A DNA stretch of 64,000 nt, taken from NCBI GenBank assembly GCA_900074885.1, contig FJUW01000004.1, positions 310,001-374,000 on the forward strand, written 5' to 3'. The stretch is from Rhynchosporium graminicola. Its lineage: Eukaryota; Ascomycota; Leotiomycetes; Helotiales; Ploettnerulaceae. The position numbers were made by a program, and so were the translations under genes. This document shows positions 1-12,743 of this stretch, in pieces. Each line of letters opens with the position of its first letter. The stretch's first letter is position 1. The notes beneath the pieces were generated by a model, which ran no database searches, was not told the DNA's origin, and saw only the letters and a list, made by a program, of their open reading frames with translations.

Positions 1-142
1 GAGTCCGCATAAACACCCATTCTGATCCGTAGGATGAGGAACTCACCTGCGCAAAGACAATGCTACCACCACTCGCTTGATAGGCTGGAATTCCAGCTTC
101 TTGAAGGTTCAATTGAAGGTGCAAACTCATGCTTCCTCTCAT
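1..142 (-). CDS. Partial open fragment at the left edge, unknown function
   Basis: On the minus strand one frame is open across all 148 bases between the window edge and the transposon, with an ATG at 142. The first residues read MRGSMSLHLQLNLQEAGIPA, followed by a Gly-rich patch and IVFAQ. A GTGAGT donor-like site follows the IVFAQ codons, so an exon may end there. Base composition is ordinary, unlike the AT-rich DNA that begins at 151. The transposon target TA (149-150) lies just upstream of this ATG, so the insertion may have separated the coding region from its promoter, or cut a longer gene. I do not recognise the protein family. The piece is short and could be chance. Confidence 0.25.
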   Translation of the reverse strand, partial: MRGSMSLHLQLNLQEAGIPAYQASGGSIVFAQVSSSSYGSEWVFMRT

Positions 143-150
143 CGATACTA

Positions 151-233
151 GCCGGTCCACCTCCAGTTTCGCTCGGGGCTCGCTTACTGTCGGGGAAAGC
201 GAATATCACAGGCAAGCAAAACTGTCACAGCTC
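151..233 (+). repeat. Left terminal inverted repeat of the pogo-like element
   Basis: This 83-bp stretch is the reverse complement of 15326-15408 without gaps. The few mismatches are mostly C/T or G/A transitions. The flanking TA at 149-150 is the left copy of the target duplication. Confidence 0.9.
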
Positions 234-559
234 GGCTAAACTTCAGTTATTAGGTTTTAGTACATATCTCTTACTAATGCAATAGTTTTATTTTATTATC
301 TATATAAATTAATTACTAAAAGAAACATAATTATTTCCTATGAAAATTCTATCCTTTTCTTCTTTATTTTCAGAGCTTTCTAGTAGTATAAGAGATAACT
401 CCTTATACTCTATATAACAGATTACTTCTATACCTTTTATTCTCTTAGTATATATCTCTATTTTATTACTATTATTATAAGCTAGTATAGCTTTAATCTC
501 TCTTTTAGTAGTTAGTAACCTAGAGTAACCTTCTTTAGTAAGAAACACACCTTTAGCTA

Positions 560-2173
560 TAATAAGTTATTTATCCGGCTCCCTTTCTTATATATAAAGC
601 TCTGAGTTAGCAGATACTTCTCCTCCTTTTTTGAATATCTCTTATATCTTAAGCTTTCTAGCTTTATTTACTTTCCTTACTATAACTCCAGCTACTCTAA
701 GAGACTCCTTATGTTTTCTAATAGCTATAGAAAGAGCTTTAGAAGCTTTCTTTAGACCTACTTAATTCTCCTCTTTAGCTTTAGCTTTAATTTATAACCT
801 CAAATCAGCTATACTTACTGCAGCACCTCTATTCCCTTTCAGACTCCGTCGAGAGGTATTCTTCTTCTTATTACTCTCTTATAATTTATATTATAAGAGA
901 GTAAGCTCTATAGAAGTTAAGTATACCTTCTAAAGCTGAACTAAAGCTTACTTTATTAATTCTAAGAATATATCTCTAGTATTATTAGAGAATTAGATAG
1001 GGTCTCTTCTAATAAAAGACTTAATAGTAGTACTAGCTTACTACACCTGCTCTACAGGTCTATTTAGAGGGAGCTAAGGCAGAGTAAGCTCTTTAGCTTT
1101 AGCTGATTTAAGCTAGTGTTTCTTTCTAAAGCTCTATATATTCTTAATTCCAGCTTTATAGCTAAGTAGCTATATACTAGAAGTTCTAAAGCCGTTATAA
1201 ATAGTATAGTATACTATAGTTTTCTCCCTTATTTGACTAAGGTCTCTAAGTAGAGAAGAGACTATATATGAAAGGTCTAAACTACGTAAGGCAGAATTAA
1301 TAGTAGCAGAGTAGTAATACTTCCAAGGTCTGAATATACCTATATCTAATAGCTAGAGAACATGTATTAAGTAGCTAGGGAAGTACTAAGGTTGAATATA
1401 ATTCTCTTAAAGGAGTAATATAAATTCCTTAAAGTAATGAGATTTATAGCCGTTTAGTAAGAGTAGTTTCTAAGGTTTATTTGAGCTAGCATATAAGTAT
1501 TTAAGAAGGTAATAATTATACTTTATAATTAAACTATTATTAATATAACTAGTTATAGAGAAAGTAATTATCTCCTTTCTAGTAAGGTTTAAAGAGACCT
1601 AGCTTTATATAATATACTTACCAGGGCATATTACAAAAGGTGGCAGAGTCTTCTTTCCATCTCCTCTTATAGTTTCTATAATAGTAACTATTTTTCAGCT
1701 CCCCTAAGTAGGTATATGTAGCTATATAATAGCTATAAGTACTATAACCTTCTCTGCAGAAGGATAGCTAACCCTTATACCTGATTTATCTATATTCAAG
1801 ACCTTCTTTCTACTATCGATTTATAGCCTTACTATTTCATCTCCTAGCTCTTAAAACTAAGCTCTCACTTCTTCTTCTATATATATTTCTAGTCGAATAG
1901 CTTCTATAGGTTTAGTCTTAATAGTATAAAGGTAGGGAGTCTTTTTAAGCTAAGAGGAGAACTAGCGGTTTAAGGGAGGGTTTTAGAGAGGAATCTGAGC
2001 TTATTATACTATTAGCAGTTATTCAATTAACTTATATAAAGTATATACCTTAAGTAGGTAAGTAATTGCTGACTTTACTATAGAATATATAGCCCCTAGG
2101 CCTACTTTCTATTAGTTATAGTAATACTAAACAATTACTTTCTCTTATATAGGAGTTAATATCTTATTCTTAA
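560..2173 (-). pseudogene. pogo-type transposase remnant, DDE catalytic part
   Basis: The minus strand shows recognisable pieces in one general order, broken by stops and frame changes. They include a DKSGIRV-type motif with the first catalytic Asp, a stretch reading PPFVICPGK, LLLNGYKSHY with the second Asp position altered, and a YFPSYLIHVL-LLDIGIFRPW segment. These are hallmarks of pogo/Tigger-family transposases, where LQPLD-GIF is typical. Tryptophan and glutamine codons have repeatedly become TAG/TAA, as RIP produces. The only surviving open stretch is about 79 codons at 309-548. The remnant ends at the CTACC where the Gypsy element inserted, and the N-terminal part continues beyond 15010. 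Confidence 0.75.
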
Positions 2174-2178
2174 CTACC

Positions 2179-2447
2179 TGTAACGACACAAGACTCGAGG
2201 CGGTATATAAGCAAGAATAAACAAGTAGGGAGGCTAAGAGCGGTCTTATATAGTCTACTATAAAGGAAATAAAAAGATAAGGAAGGAAGAAGAAGAGAGA
2301 TAGAGTATAAGGTACCTTATATATATATACCGGTACTAGTCCGATACTATACTAAGTCGGATACTAGTTCTACCGGGATACCTATGAACTTAGGCCCTAG
2401 TGTCTATCCTTCTCCTCATATAACATTCCGGTGAGCTATCGTTATAT
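2179..2447 (-). repeat. Left (3') LTR of the Gypsy element
   Basis: This 269-bp direct repeat matches 14737-15004 and differs mostly by C/T and G/A transitions. The first 100 or so bases are also shared with the small LTR elements at 10739-10940 and 12744-12945. Confidence 0.85.
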
Positions 2448-5400
2448 TACCCCCTCCCTAAGAAGAGCTTAACCCTAAGCTCGGAAGGTTATACTTTATA
2501 TTAGATATTAGTCTTTATTATAACTATTTTCGTCGATATTCGCGTAATAAGCGCTAGCTGCTCTTTAGTAGTAGTAAATTCTTTATTAGGTTCTAACTAG
2601 TTATATCGCTATAATAGTACTATATTAGTTATAGCTTCTAAATCGAGCGGTAAGCTATATTTACTTTATCTGTTTATAGCGGGAGTCGAGTTTAAGTAAA
2701 GCGTAGAGTATATAAAGGAAGGAGTTTATTAATATTAGAGCTTTTCCTTTTTAACCGCGATAACTACTTTAACTTATAAGTTTACTCTCCTTAGACTACG
2801 ATACAGTTCCTAGAGTAAGTATTATTACTAACTACTATAGTAATCTACTATAATCTTATATATTAATCGATCTAATTAACTCTTCTCTTGTTATAAGTAA
2901 GTTCCTTACCTTAGTATTAAGAATAGTCTTCAGGTAAAGTATAGGGGTTCTACGGATCTATAACGCTAACTCTTATAGTGCACTTACTAGTTCCCGCTAG
3001 TACTCTTTCAGTAGCGTATTATATATATTACCTGCGATATATTCGCGCTTTCCTTAAGATAAAGTATAATAATACTCTTATTCTAGAACTCTTATATTCG
3101 TTTAATAAGCTTAACTCTAAGTTTTATAAGTATTATTTAGTATTAAAGAGCAGTTATAAGCATATAGATTATTTAAACCTAAATATAGTTATATATACTA
3201 ACGCGTTATAGTTACCTGATTATATTAATACGGAGTATATTGTTTTATCTAGTTTACTTTCTAGTAGCGAAGCTAAGGACGCGGAGCTAAATTAGAGTAG
3301 TATTATAGCTACTTATAAGGCTATTGATCAGATCTATCGTCTCGCGAAATCCGCTGCTCCTATTACTATATTAAAGATTACTACTATATAATTAGTAGAG
3401 ACTTAAGCTTTAAGGCGTTCTATAGAGAAAGTATTTAAAGAGTTAGAGTTTATTAAGGTAATAAGTTACGATCTTAAACCCTTAGATACTAGTATAATAC
3501 TAACGTGATATAGGATCTAGATCTTTTAATAATAGATTCAGCGAAATCTAAGTCAATAGTATAAATAGCGTTAAAGTAAACGAAGGAGTTAAACGCTATT
3601 ATATAGGAATTTGCGAAGAAAGCTATATTTAAAGCTACGATATCTAATACTAGAGGAAAGAGAAATTTACTTTCTAGTTTAGAGATAGCGTCAGATCTAG
3701 ATACTCCCGGACTTTCTCTAAAGAAGAAAGCTCGTAGGATTAGCTATTATACTCGGTCTACTACTAGGGCTACGTTAGTAGATCTAAGTAAAGAGTTAGA
3801 TATAGTAGTTCCGGTTCTAGATATTCTAGATTTACTAGAAGCTCCGGAGAACTTAGAGGAGAAAGCTAGTAAAGTAGAAGTAGTAAAGGAAGTAGAGTTT
3901 TAGATATAGCGTTATTATAGGGTATAATCAAGGGATTATCCTTAGTAATAAACTTTTAATACTAGTAATTATAATAGCTTATTATCCTCTAAGTAACTAT
4001 AGTTATCTATTTTATCTTCTTAGGCTTTAATCTATTAATCTAGTTTACGCGGAAGTCCAGGTTTACTTAAGTTAGTAGCGTAGAAGTCTCTGAGCTTATA
4101 TAGAGTACTTATTAGGTCGGAAGTATTATACTAAGTTAGGTCCGGGTTATAGCTTAGCTAGCTAACTTAATACTTCAGATTATCTCTTAGGAGCTATATA
4201 GCGAGTATATCTTATAACTCTTACTCTTCTTAAGTAGCGATAACTTCCGAGAGTAGGTTTAGTAACTCCTAGCTTAGTAATAAGTTATCCGAGTCCTTAA
4301 AGAGTAATTCGGAGGTAAATATATTATATATAGAAGATCTAGGGAGTAAATCTAGCTTATAGGAGTATCTGATCTTAGCTAGGATCTAGTATAGTTCTGC
4401 CTAGAGGCTAGATAGCTTCTTACTTAGCTAGTAATTCTTAATGTTCCTTATAGAGAGAAATACCTTATCTTTAACTTCTTAGTTAATATTATACTATTTC
4501 GGGTCAGTTATAGCGCTTATCCTCTGCTAAGTAGCTAGTATATTAGCTTTTATAACCTAGATAGCAGATTTAGTATATTTAGCTAAGGATTTAGTATTAG
4601 TATAGTTAAGCTTCTTTTATAGTATCGATACGATAAGTTACTTCTAATCCTAGCTATTCTATAGTAATATACTATATTTAAGGGTATATAGCGCTATACT
4701 AATAGAATCGTGAGGTAAGGTTACTTAGGCGTAGTCTATTATCAGTAGTAGTTCGCTCTAGTTACTCTAGTAGTAATTAATGAAAAGTCTAAGGTATTAG
4801 TTAATATACTAATTCATAATCTCTATTTATCTATTAGTTTACTAGTAGAAAGTAGTAGAGTACTTAACTTTAACTTTAATTATATAATAAAACTCTTACT
4901 AGAAAGATAAGATAAACTAAGCTCCTTAGTCAGATATAATTAACTTAAGAGTATATCTGAAACGATATATCTATTAGATAAATAATATTACTATCTTGCG
5001 AGTATTAATATTATAATAGTATAGTATTAATACGGAGTCCTTCCTTAGGCAGTTAATAAATACTAGTATCTTATTAAACCTTTAGTTATTAGGCGGGAAG
5101 TTCTTAAAATCTATAGCTAGATACTATATAAGGTAGCTAAGTACTAGTAATAAGTAGAGGAATCCTTACTATTTCGTCTATTTCGGATAAGAGTACTAGT
5201 AAGAGCGGCAATTACGAGTATACTGTTTTATATCCGATACGAGTCCTTTCTAGTAGTAATAGGTAGAAATTATCTTAGTAGTCTTACGAGTATTTAGATA
5301 AGCGGAAGAAACTTAATTATAGACTTTACTAATTAAATAGGTATATAGCGAGGTATAGCGTTATACGTATAGATAACTGTTATAAAGTAGTAAACTATTA

Positions 5401-6449
5401 TTAATAATATAGCTATCTCTTAATATATTCTATTTATTAGAGAACGATTCTTAATTAAATTAGTATAGTTTCTCGATTAAATTAAAAGAGTTATATACGG
5501 GTTCTGATAGTATATTAGTCCCTAGCGATATTAGGTATATATAACTGATTTAATCGATATAATATTTAGCTAGTTCTACGTTAATCTTAGGATTTAGGCG
5601 GTCTAGAGATAGTAAAACTTAAGATCTATTATCCCGTTTCTATTATTCCTATATCCTTAGATCCTATTCTCTATAGCTAAGGATATTAGCTTTAGTATTA
5701 TCTTTACTAAGCGTATATATAATTTGAAAGTTAAATTCGGAAAGGAATTCTATTTATCTAGCTTACTTACTAGTTAGGATCTTAGTAGTTATAAAGTATT
5801 CTAAGGATTAATAGTCTATATATATACTAGTATAGTATTATAGAGATATAAGTTCCGGTCTCTATTTCCGGAAAGACTTAATAATAGTATATAACTCCTT
5901 ATTATAGATCTCTTAGTTTAGTTCGTATTTATTAAGAATATAGGAGTAGAATCTAATTAGATACTACTAGTTATCTTTATATAATTAGAAGATAACTCTA
6001 GCTATTATATTATCAGAGGTATTAGTTTCTAGTTTAGTCTATAGTTTAGGTTCGAAATAGTATAGTTTCTATACCGATAGTAGCTATTAATATAAATCGT
6101 CGAAGGACTTCTTATAATTATTAGTGAAATTCTATAGTACTATAGGCCTAGTGAGTATTAAGAGAGGTTTAGCGATAAGGCCGAAATTCTAAATAAATTA
6201 GTAGTAGAAACTATAGAACCTTAGGAAGGATTTTATAGCTATTACTATTTTAAGGTACTTCTAGTCTACTAATAGTACTACCTTCTCGGGATCTAGCTCG
6301 ATTCTATTAGTAATAATAATATATCCGAGGTATTTAGTCCGAGTAATATAGAACTCGCTTTTCTTAATATCTACCTAGAGTCTAGTATCTATTAAGTATC
6401 GTAGTACTAATTTAATATATTCCTCATATTCTTAGAGCGTTTCCGAGTA

Positions 6450-7722
6450 CAGTGGGGTGCTATAGGTATTTGCACCCCCCCGGTACAAAACGCTACTAAT
6501 TTAGTTACTTTAAAGGCTGCTTTAATACTATATCTCTGAAATTCAAACCTCTTGATCTATATACTCTCTTCTTCAATTATGGGAGGACGCTATAGCTCTG
6601 AATTAAGTCCGCAGACGCGATCTCGAATCTGCGAATTACGCTCTTTTAGCTAGTCTTATAATCGAATTCATATAAAACACCCTGAGATTCCGAAGTTAAC
6701 TATTATAAATACATATTAGTAAGAATCAAAACGCGTTAATAATATCTCTTAAGTACGACCTAGTCTAAAGCGTATTATATCAGAAGAGTAACGTGATCTT
6801 CTATACGATATAGCTACTTCTACTCCTTCTGTCTCGTATAAGACCCTTTAAGAAGAGATTATTCCTAACGCTTCAATTCGATCGATTAAACGCCTATTTC
6901 AAGAGATAAATCTCCGGAAATAATAATAACTAAAACGCCCTGCTCTTATATAAGATCACGTATACGTATAACTAAATTAGGCTCAGAGATACTATCGCTT
7001 TACGTACTTAAACTAGAGAAAAGTACGATAGAGCGATAAGTGCTCTATATAACTTAGAAAGGGGCAAAAGCTTAAGTAGGTATTTATACTAGCAGGTAAA
7101 GGGCAATATCAATAGCGACTAGCACTAGATCTTATATAAGAGCGACGTTATAGTAAACAGAAGAGTAAGATATTTTAGGTAGCTTTTAGCTATAGAATAC
7201 GGATATAACTTATACCTATAGAAGGCGACCCTTTAGCTCTAAAAGGAGGGGTAACTGCGCGTATATATCAGATAGTTCTTAATTAGTACTTACTTCTAAT
7301 TCTTAGTTTTAGGAGTATATTTATATAAGATAACGCTCCGATTTATATAGTATATATTATACAGGACTAGTTTATAATACGAGGTATTAACATGATAGAC
7401 TAGCCTTCTTATAGCCCTGATTTGAACCCGATCGAGAATCTGTAGGCTCTTTTAAAAGCAGAGATCTATATACTATATCCGGAACTTATTAGCGCACCTA
7501 ATATAGTAGAAACACTTAATCTTCTGATTAGGTATATAATTAATACTTAGGAGAGACTTAGAGAAGTATTATTAAATAGGTTAATAGATATAATAGTTTA
7601 TAGAGTAGAAGCTATAATTAAGGCAGAAGGGTAGTATACGAAATATTAAAGCAGCCTTTAAAGTAACTAAATTAGTAGCGTTTTGTACCGGGGGGGGTGC
7701 AAATACCTATGGCACCCTACTG
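6450..7722 (+). mobile_element. Tc1/mariner-like element inserted in Gypsy reverse transcriptase
   Basis: Terminal inverted repeats of about 77 bp (6450-6526 and 7645-7722) start CAGTGGGGTGC and CAGTAGGGTGCC and contain a run of seven or eight C/G. TA lies directly outside both ends (6448-6449 and 7723-7724). The length of 1273 bp and the TA duplication are typical of Tc1/mariner elements. A degraded transposase lies inside on the plus strand. The insertion point is immediately after the YLDD-type box of the Gypsy reverse transcriptase. Confidence 0.88.
6578..7649 (+). pseudogene. Tc1-like transposase remnant
   Basis: The 5' part reads GGRYSSELSPQTRSRICELR before a TAG. The 3' part retains IDWPSYSPDLNPIENLW with the tryptophan codons changed to TAG, and then a long amphipathic tail ending near 7649. 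SPDLNPIEN.W is the standard third catalytic region of Tc1-type transposases. Many codons are lost to TAG/TAA and the frame is not intact, so the element cannot move by itself. Confidence 0.8.
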
Positions 7723-10700
7723 TATATAAGGATATTATCTAAGTAAGCTATATAGAAGTTATCTAAGTAGTCTAGTAGTATATTATTTATATATTATTAG
7801 TATATACTAAGTCTATTATAGAGGCTAAAAAGTAATACTTTATATTTATAGGATCTAAAGCAGGTTCGGAAAGTAATATACTCCTCTGATTCGGGGTCTA
7901 TATAGATATAGTTAAATACTACCCGGATATCTAGTTTAGTAAAGATTACTACTTTAGATATATAAGTTAAGAGCTTATCGATCCTAGGTATTAGATAGGA
8001 ATCCTTTCGAGTGATCGTATTAAGCTTACGATAATCGATATAGAAGTATAATCTTTTATTAGCTTTCTTAACGAATAGTATAAGTGATATAAAGGGACTT
8101 TAGCTAGATTCGATAAATCCCTTATCTAAGTTCTCTATAAGGTACTCCTTAGTTACTTATAATTCGTTTATAGATTACTAATATAAGAGCGAATATATAT
8201 TAGGTAATAGTTCTTCTAGAATAATTTTATAATCGTATAAGTAATATAGTAGAAGAATATTAGAATCCCGCTTAGAAAAAGCCTTCTTAAGAGTATAGTA
8301 CTATTCTAGTAGCTTTTCGGCTATAAGTTGTTCGGTATTAGGATCCTTAGGGAAGTTACTATTTAGATAATCTTATAAGAGATAATCTATCTCGTAGATA
8401 CTAATAAAGAATAATTCGGAGCCTTTATATTTTATATTAAAGTGAAAAGCTATAGTATTAATTTAGTAAATTAGAACTAATTTCTAGATCTTTAGAAGTT
8501 AAGAGGAGTACTTATAGTAAGGTTTTAGTATAAGTACTTCTCTTAATAAATTCAGTGCGGAAAAGGGTTCGGATTCCTTAGCGATAAGCGGAAATAAGTT
8601 AAATAATAGAGATAATACGTTAATATACTATATCGCTACTATTTAATATAATTAGTATTAGTCTAGCTGATTTATAGCTAAGTCCCGCGCGTTAGCGTCG
8701 ATTTAGTGAGATCGATTAATATTAGGTTTACGAGGCGGTAGAGTTATAATTATCTTCTTATCGTATCGAAAGGTAGCTAGATATCGTTTCGGCTATAATA
8801 GCTTATAGTAGAGCGTATTTAGCTTAACCTGAAATCGTTATATCTATTTAATACTAATAATTATATCTTATTATTCTAAATCGAGGAGAATAAAAGAGTA
8901 GTTATAAATACGCTTATTATTAATAGAGAGGTATAAACGTATGAAATAAGTAATATAGGTTCTAACGGACTATTAGAACTCACGTATTAGAATAGAATAG
9001 AGTAGTAGCTCGATTTTAATACTGAGAGCCCCTAATAGTCGTCCGGTAAGAGTACGATTAATAAATAGATAACTGTTCGCTCTAATATCGATTAAGCTAT
9101 TTATAGAGACTTCTAGTTTGTTTATACTAATTATAGTTAGGTATATAAATTATTTTCCTCTTATTAGAGAGTTAGAAAGATATAGAGCTCTAAAGGAGTC
9201 TGCACCTTCTATATATATAAGGAGGGTATGCCTAAGGCACCGATACTAGCCCGTATCTGCCACGTATACTATGCGCTATCATATTACCTCCTTCTAAGAT
9301 AAAGGCTCGCCCTCGAGCCTTTAAAAGTAAATAAAAAACGAAAGAAAAGATAGTTAAATCAAGTCGAATTCTAAATAAAATCTAAGTAATTATTAATCTA
9401 AAGCGTAAGACGCAAATCACTCCTTCTTTATTAAAAGCTTATGAAATTCGGTCCGATACTACTCCGTTTCGAGTCCGGAAAAGTAATAAGAAGCGAGTAC
9501 TAAAATTATCTCTTTAGTAAAAGAGAAAAGTATAATTTCCGAGAGATACTATAGTTCTAAGTAACCTCTTATAAAGCTAGAAGTAGAGCTCTAGACTAGC
9601 GCTTTATAAGTACGCGTAATTAGGTATTAGTCTAAATTAACTTCTAGTTAGTCCTAAATAGAAATATACTATTAGCTAAAAGATAAGTTAATCCTTATAT
9701 TAAGATTATCGATACTTTTAGTTAGTTATAACTTACTAGAAGTCTATAAATTATTAATTAAAAAGTATTTAAGAGTAAGTTCTATTAGTAATTATAATAC
9801 TAAGTTTACTAAAAGTCTAAAGTTTACTAAAAGTCTAGAGTTTATCGATTATACCTAAGTATATAAAAACTTAGTAAATATCTATTCGATATAACTAATA
9901 CTAATAGAAAGCTCCTAAGTAGTCGATTCTATTTATAATTAATAATCTTTAATTAATTAAAGTAATTCTATAATAAGTATAGAATTAGAGAGGCTATAAG
10001 AGTATTCCGATAAAGCTATAAGAGCTAGCTAAGCTTTCTTAGGAAGTATAGTATTAAGTAAGTAAAGCTAAGCGAAAGTAATAGAATACTTAAAAGTTAT
10101 AAAAGAAGTAAAAGTCGAAATCGAATTCTAAAGAAGCTAAAAGATTAAAGAGAGTTAAATATCTTTATTAAGTAGATATAGAAAGTATTAAATTAAAAGT
10201 TCTAATAGAAAGAAGTTAATTCTACTAAAAAAGATAAATTATACTAGAATATAAGGATTATAAGTTGAATTCTAAGAATTTCCGCTAGAGTAATAAGCTA
10301 CTTTATCTTAGCTTAAAAGTAAGGTTTTTCGCTATTAGAGCTACTTTCGGAAGGTTAAAGTTAAGTAAGAAGATAATAAATATTAAAGCTTATAAGGAAG
10401 TTTCTATTTAAAATTCATTTACTATTTTACTTTATATATATAAAGGAACGAGTTTCGAAGTATCTAAGAGTAATTTCGTAATAATACTAATACTTCTAAA
10501 GCTAAATTATATTTAAATTCCTAGTTATCTAAGAGATCTTTAGAATCTTAGCTCTTTTAAAAACTTAACTATCGAATTTATAATTAATAATATTAACTAT
10601 TTCCGTATAATTCTGAAAATCTAAAGTAAGTAGAGATAACTTAGCGAAAAGCTCCTTAGTAGTTATACGTACGAATCGAGTTTTCTAAGTAAGATATTAT

Positions 10701-10738
10701 TTAATACTATCCCTAGTAGTCTTAATCTTTCTATTTAA

Positions 10739-10940
10739 TATAATAGCGTATAGTATACGTAGTAGATACGGGCTAGTATCGGTGCCTTAGGTATACCCTC
10801 CTTATATATATAGAAGGTGCAGACTCCTTCAGAGCTCTGTATCTTTCTATTTCCTTCGTACTAGACTATATAAGATCGCTCTTAGCCTCCCTACTTATTT
10901 ATTCTTACTTATATACCGCCTTAAGTCTTATATTATTATA
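10739..10940 (+). repeat. Central LTR of the palindromic element
   Basis: This 202-bp sequence is co-linear with 12744-12945 (same length and orientation). It starts TATAATAGCG and ends TTATTATA where the other copy ends TCGTTACA. The same short internal leader flanks it in opposite orientations on its two sides. Confidence 0.8.
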
Positions 10941-12743
10941 TTAAATAGAAAGATTAAGACTACCGGGGATAATATTAAATAATATCTTACTTAGAAAACT
11001 CGATTCGTACGTATAACTACTAGGGAGCTTTTCGCTAAGTTATCTTTACTTACTTTAGATTTTCGGAATTATACGGAAATAATTAGTACTATTAATTACG
11101 AATTCGATAATTAGGTTTTCAAAAGAGCTAAGATTCTAGAGATCTCTTAAATAGCTAAGAATTTAAATATAATTTAGCCTTAGAAATACTAGTATTATTA
11201 TAAAATTACTCTTAGATACTTCGAAACTTATTCCTTTATACGTACGAAATAAAATAGTAAATAAATTTTAAGTAGAAACTTCCTTATAAGCTTTAATATT
11301 TATTATCCTTTTACTTAACTTTAACTTTCCGAAAGTAGCTCTAATAGCGAAAAACTTTACTTTTAAGCTAAGATAAAGTAGCTTATTACTCTAGCGGAAA
11401 TTAATAGAATTCGATTTATAATCCTTATACTTTAGTATAATTTATCTTCCTTAGTAGAATCGACTTCTTTCTATTAGAACTTTTAATTTAATACTTTCTA
11501 TATCTACTTAATAAAAATATCTAACTTTTCTTAATCTTTTAGCTTCTTTAGAATTTAATTTCGACTTTCACTTCTTCTATAACTTTTAAGTATTCTATTA
11601 CTTTTACTTAGCTTTACTTACCTAATACTATACCTCCTAAGAAAGCTTAGCTAGCTCTTATAGCTTTACTAGAATACTCTTATAGCTTTTCTGATTTTAT
11701 ACTTACTATAGAATTACTTTAATTAATTAAAGATTATTAATTATAAATAGAATTAACTACTTAAGAGCTTTCTATTAGTATTAGTTATATCGAATAGATA
11801 TTTACTAAGTTTTTATATACTTAAGTATAATCGATAAACTTTAGACTTTTAGTAAACTTTAGACTTTTAGTAAACTTAGTATTATAATTACTAATAGAAC
11901 TTATTCTTAAATACTCTTTAATTAATAATTTATAGATCTCTAGTAAGTCGTAATTAACTAAAAGTATTAATAATCTTAATATAAAGATTAACTTATCTTT
12001 TAGCTAATAGCGTACTTCTATTTAAGACTAACTAGAAGTTAATTCAGACTAATACCTAATTACGTATACTTATAAAGCGCTAGTCTAGAGCTCTACTTCT
12101 AGCTTTATAAGAAGTTACTTAGAACTATAGTATCTCTCGGAAATTATACTTTTCTCTTTTACTAAAGAGATAATTTTAATACTTACTTCTTATTACTTTT
12201 CCGGACTCGAAACAGAGTAATATTAGACCGAATTTTATAAGCTTTTAATGAAAAAGGAGTCCTTTTTATAATTCCGTGCAAAGTTCTAAAGCTCGGTAAT
12301 TCTCGGAGGTATAGCTGAATTAGAGTAGTACTTTTACCTCTAGCCGAAGCTTACTATACGGCTATATACAGCTGCCGCTCTAATTAAGTACTCTTAGAAG
12401 ACTAATTATTCAGCTATAGTCTCTTCTCTTATAGCACTCGATTTAGAACTCTCTCGACTACCTTCAATACCTCGAGCTACTCTAGCTCTACTAATAGTTA
12501 GTACGTCTTCTGAGCCCTTAATACCTATCGAGGAAGTATAGTATTACTACTATAAGAAGCACGGTTACTATAAGGGCGATTATCTGATATTAAAGACGAA
12601 GAAGGAGTGATTTGCGTCTTACGCTTTAGATTAATAATTACTTAGATTTTGTTTAGAATTCGACTTGATTTAACTATCTTTTCTTTCATTTTTTATTTAC
12701 TTTTAAAGGCTCGAGGGCGAGCTTTTATCTTAGAAGGGGGTAA
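10941..12743 (+). pseudogene. gag-like remnant with a mutated CCHC zinc knuckle
   Basis: Near the 3' end (about 12530-12610) the plus strand encodes YYYYKKHGYYKGDYLILK preceded by a stop. Its spacing matches a CCHC zinc knuckle (C-x2-C-x4-H-x4-C) in which the TGC/TGT cysteine codons have become TAC/TAT, a G-to-A change expected from RIP. No reverse transcriptase or integrase motif is visible in the 1.8-kb interior, so this looks like a non-autonomous, gag-only LTR element. The upstream part of the arm is too decayed to read. Confidence 0.55.

Larger units (their letters stand above)
3900..9170 (-). pseudogene. Gypsy pol remnant (reverse transcriptase, RNase H, probable integrase)
   Basis: Reading leftward from about 8200, the minus strand gives a decayed Ty3/Gypsy reverse transcriptase: YIDYRKLNTITRKDSYLIPR, then FTKLDIR, then PESEEYITFRTCF and YKYKVLLF. 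The catalytic box survives as YLDNILI at about 7740, where YLDDILI is expected. Directly after it the Tc1-like element interrupts the gene, and pol resumes left of 6450. RNase H is visible at about 5840-5960 (LNKYELN, YNKELYTIIKSF, RPELIS). Integrase should lie further left (about 5400-4000), but I could not assign its motifs securely. Stops, mostly TAG/TAA, occur every few tens of codons. Confidence 0.75.

Noticed and set aside
2978..3211. 77-codon ORF in the Gypsy interior
   Set aside because: It is on the strand opposite to pol in RIP-altered DNA; AT-rich codons make chance ORFs likely.
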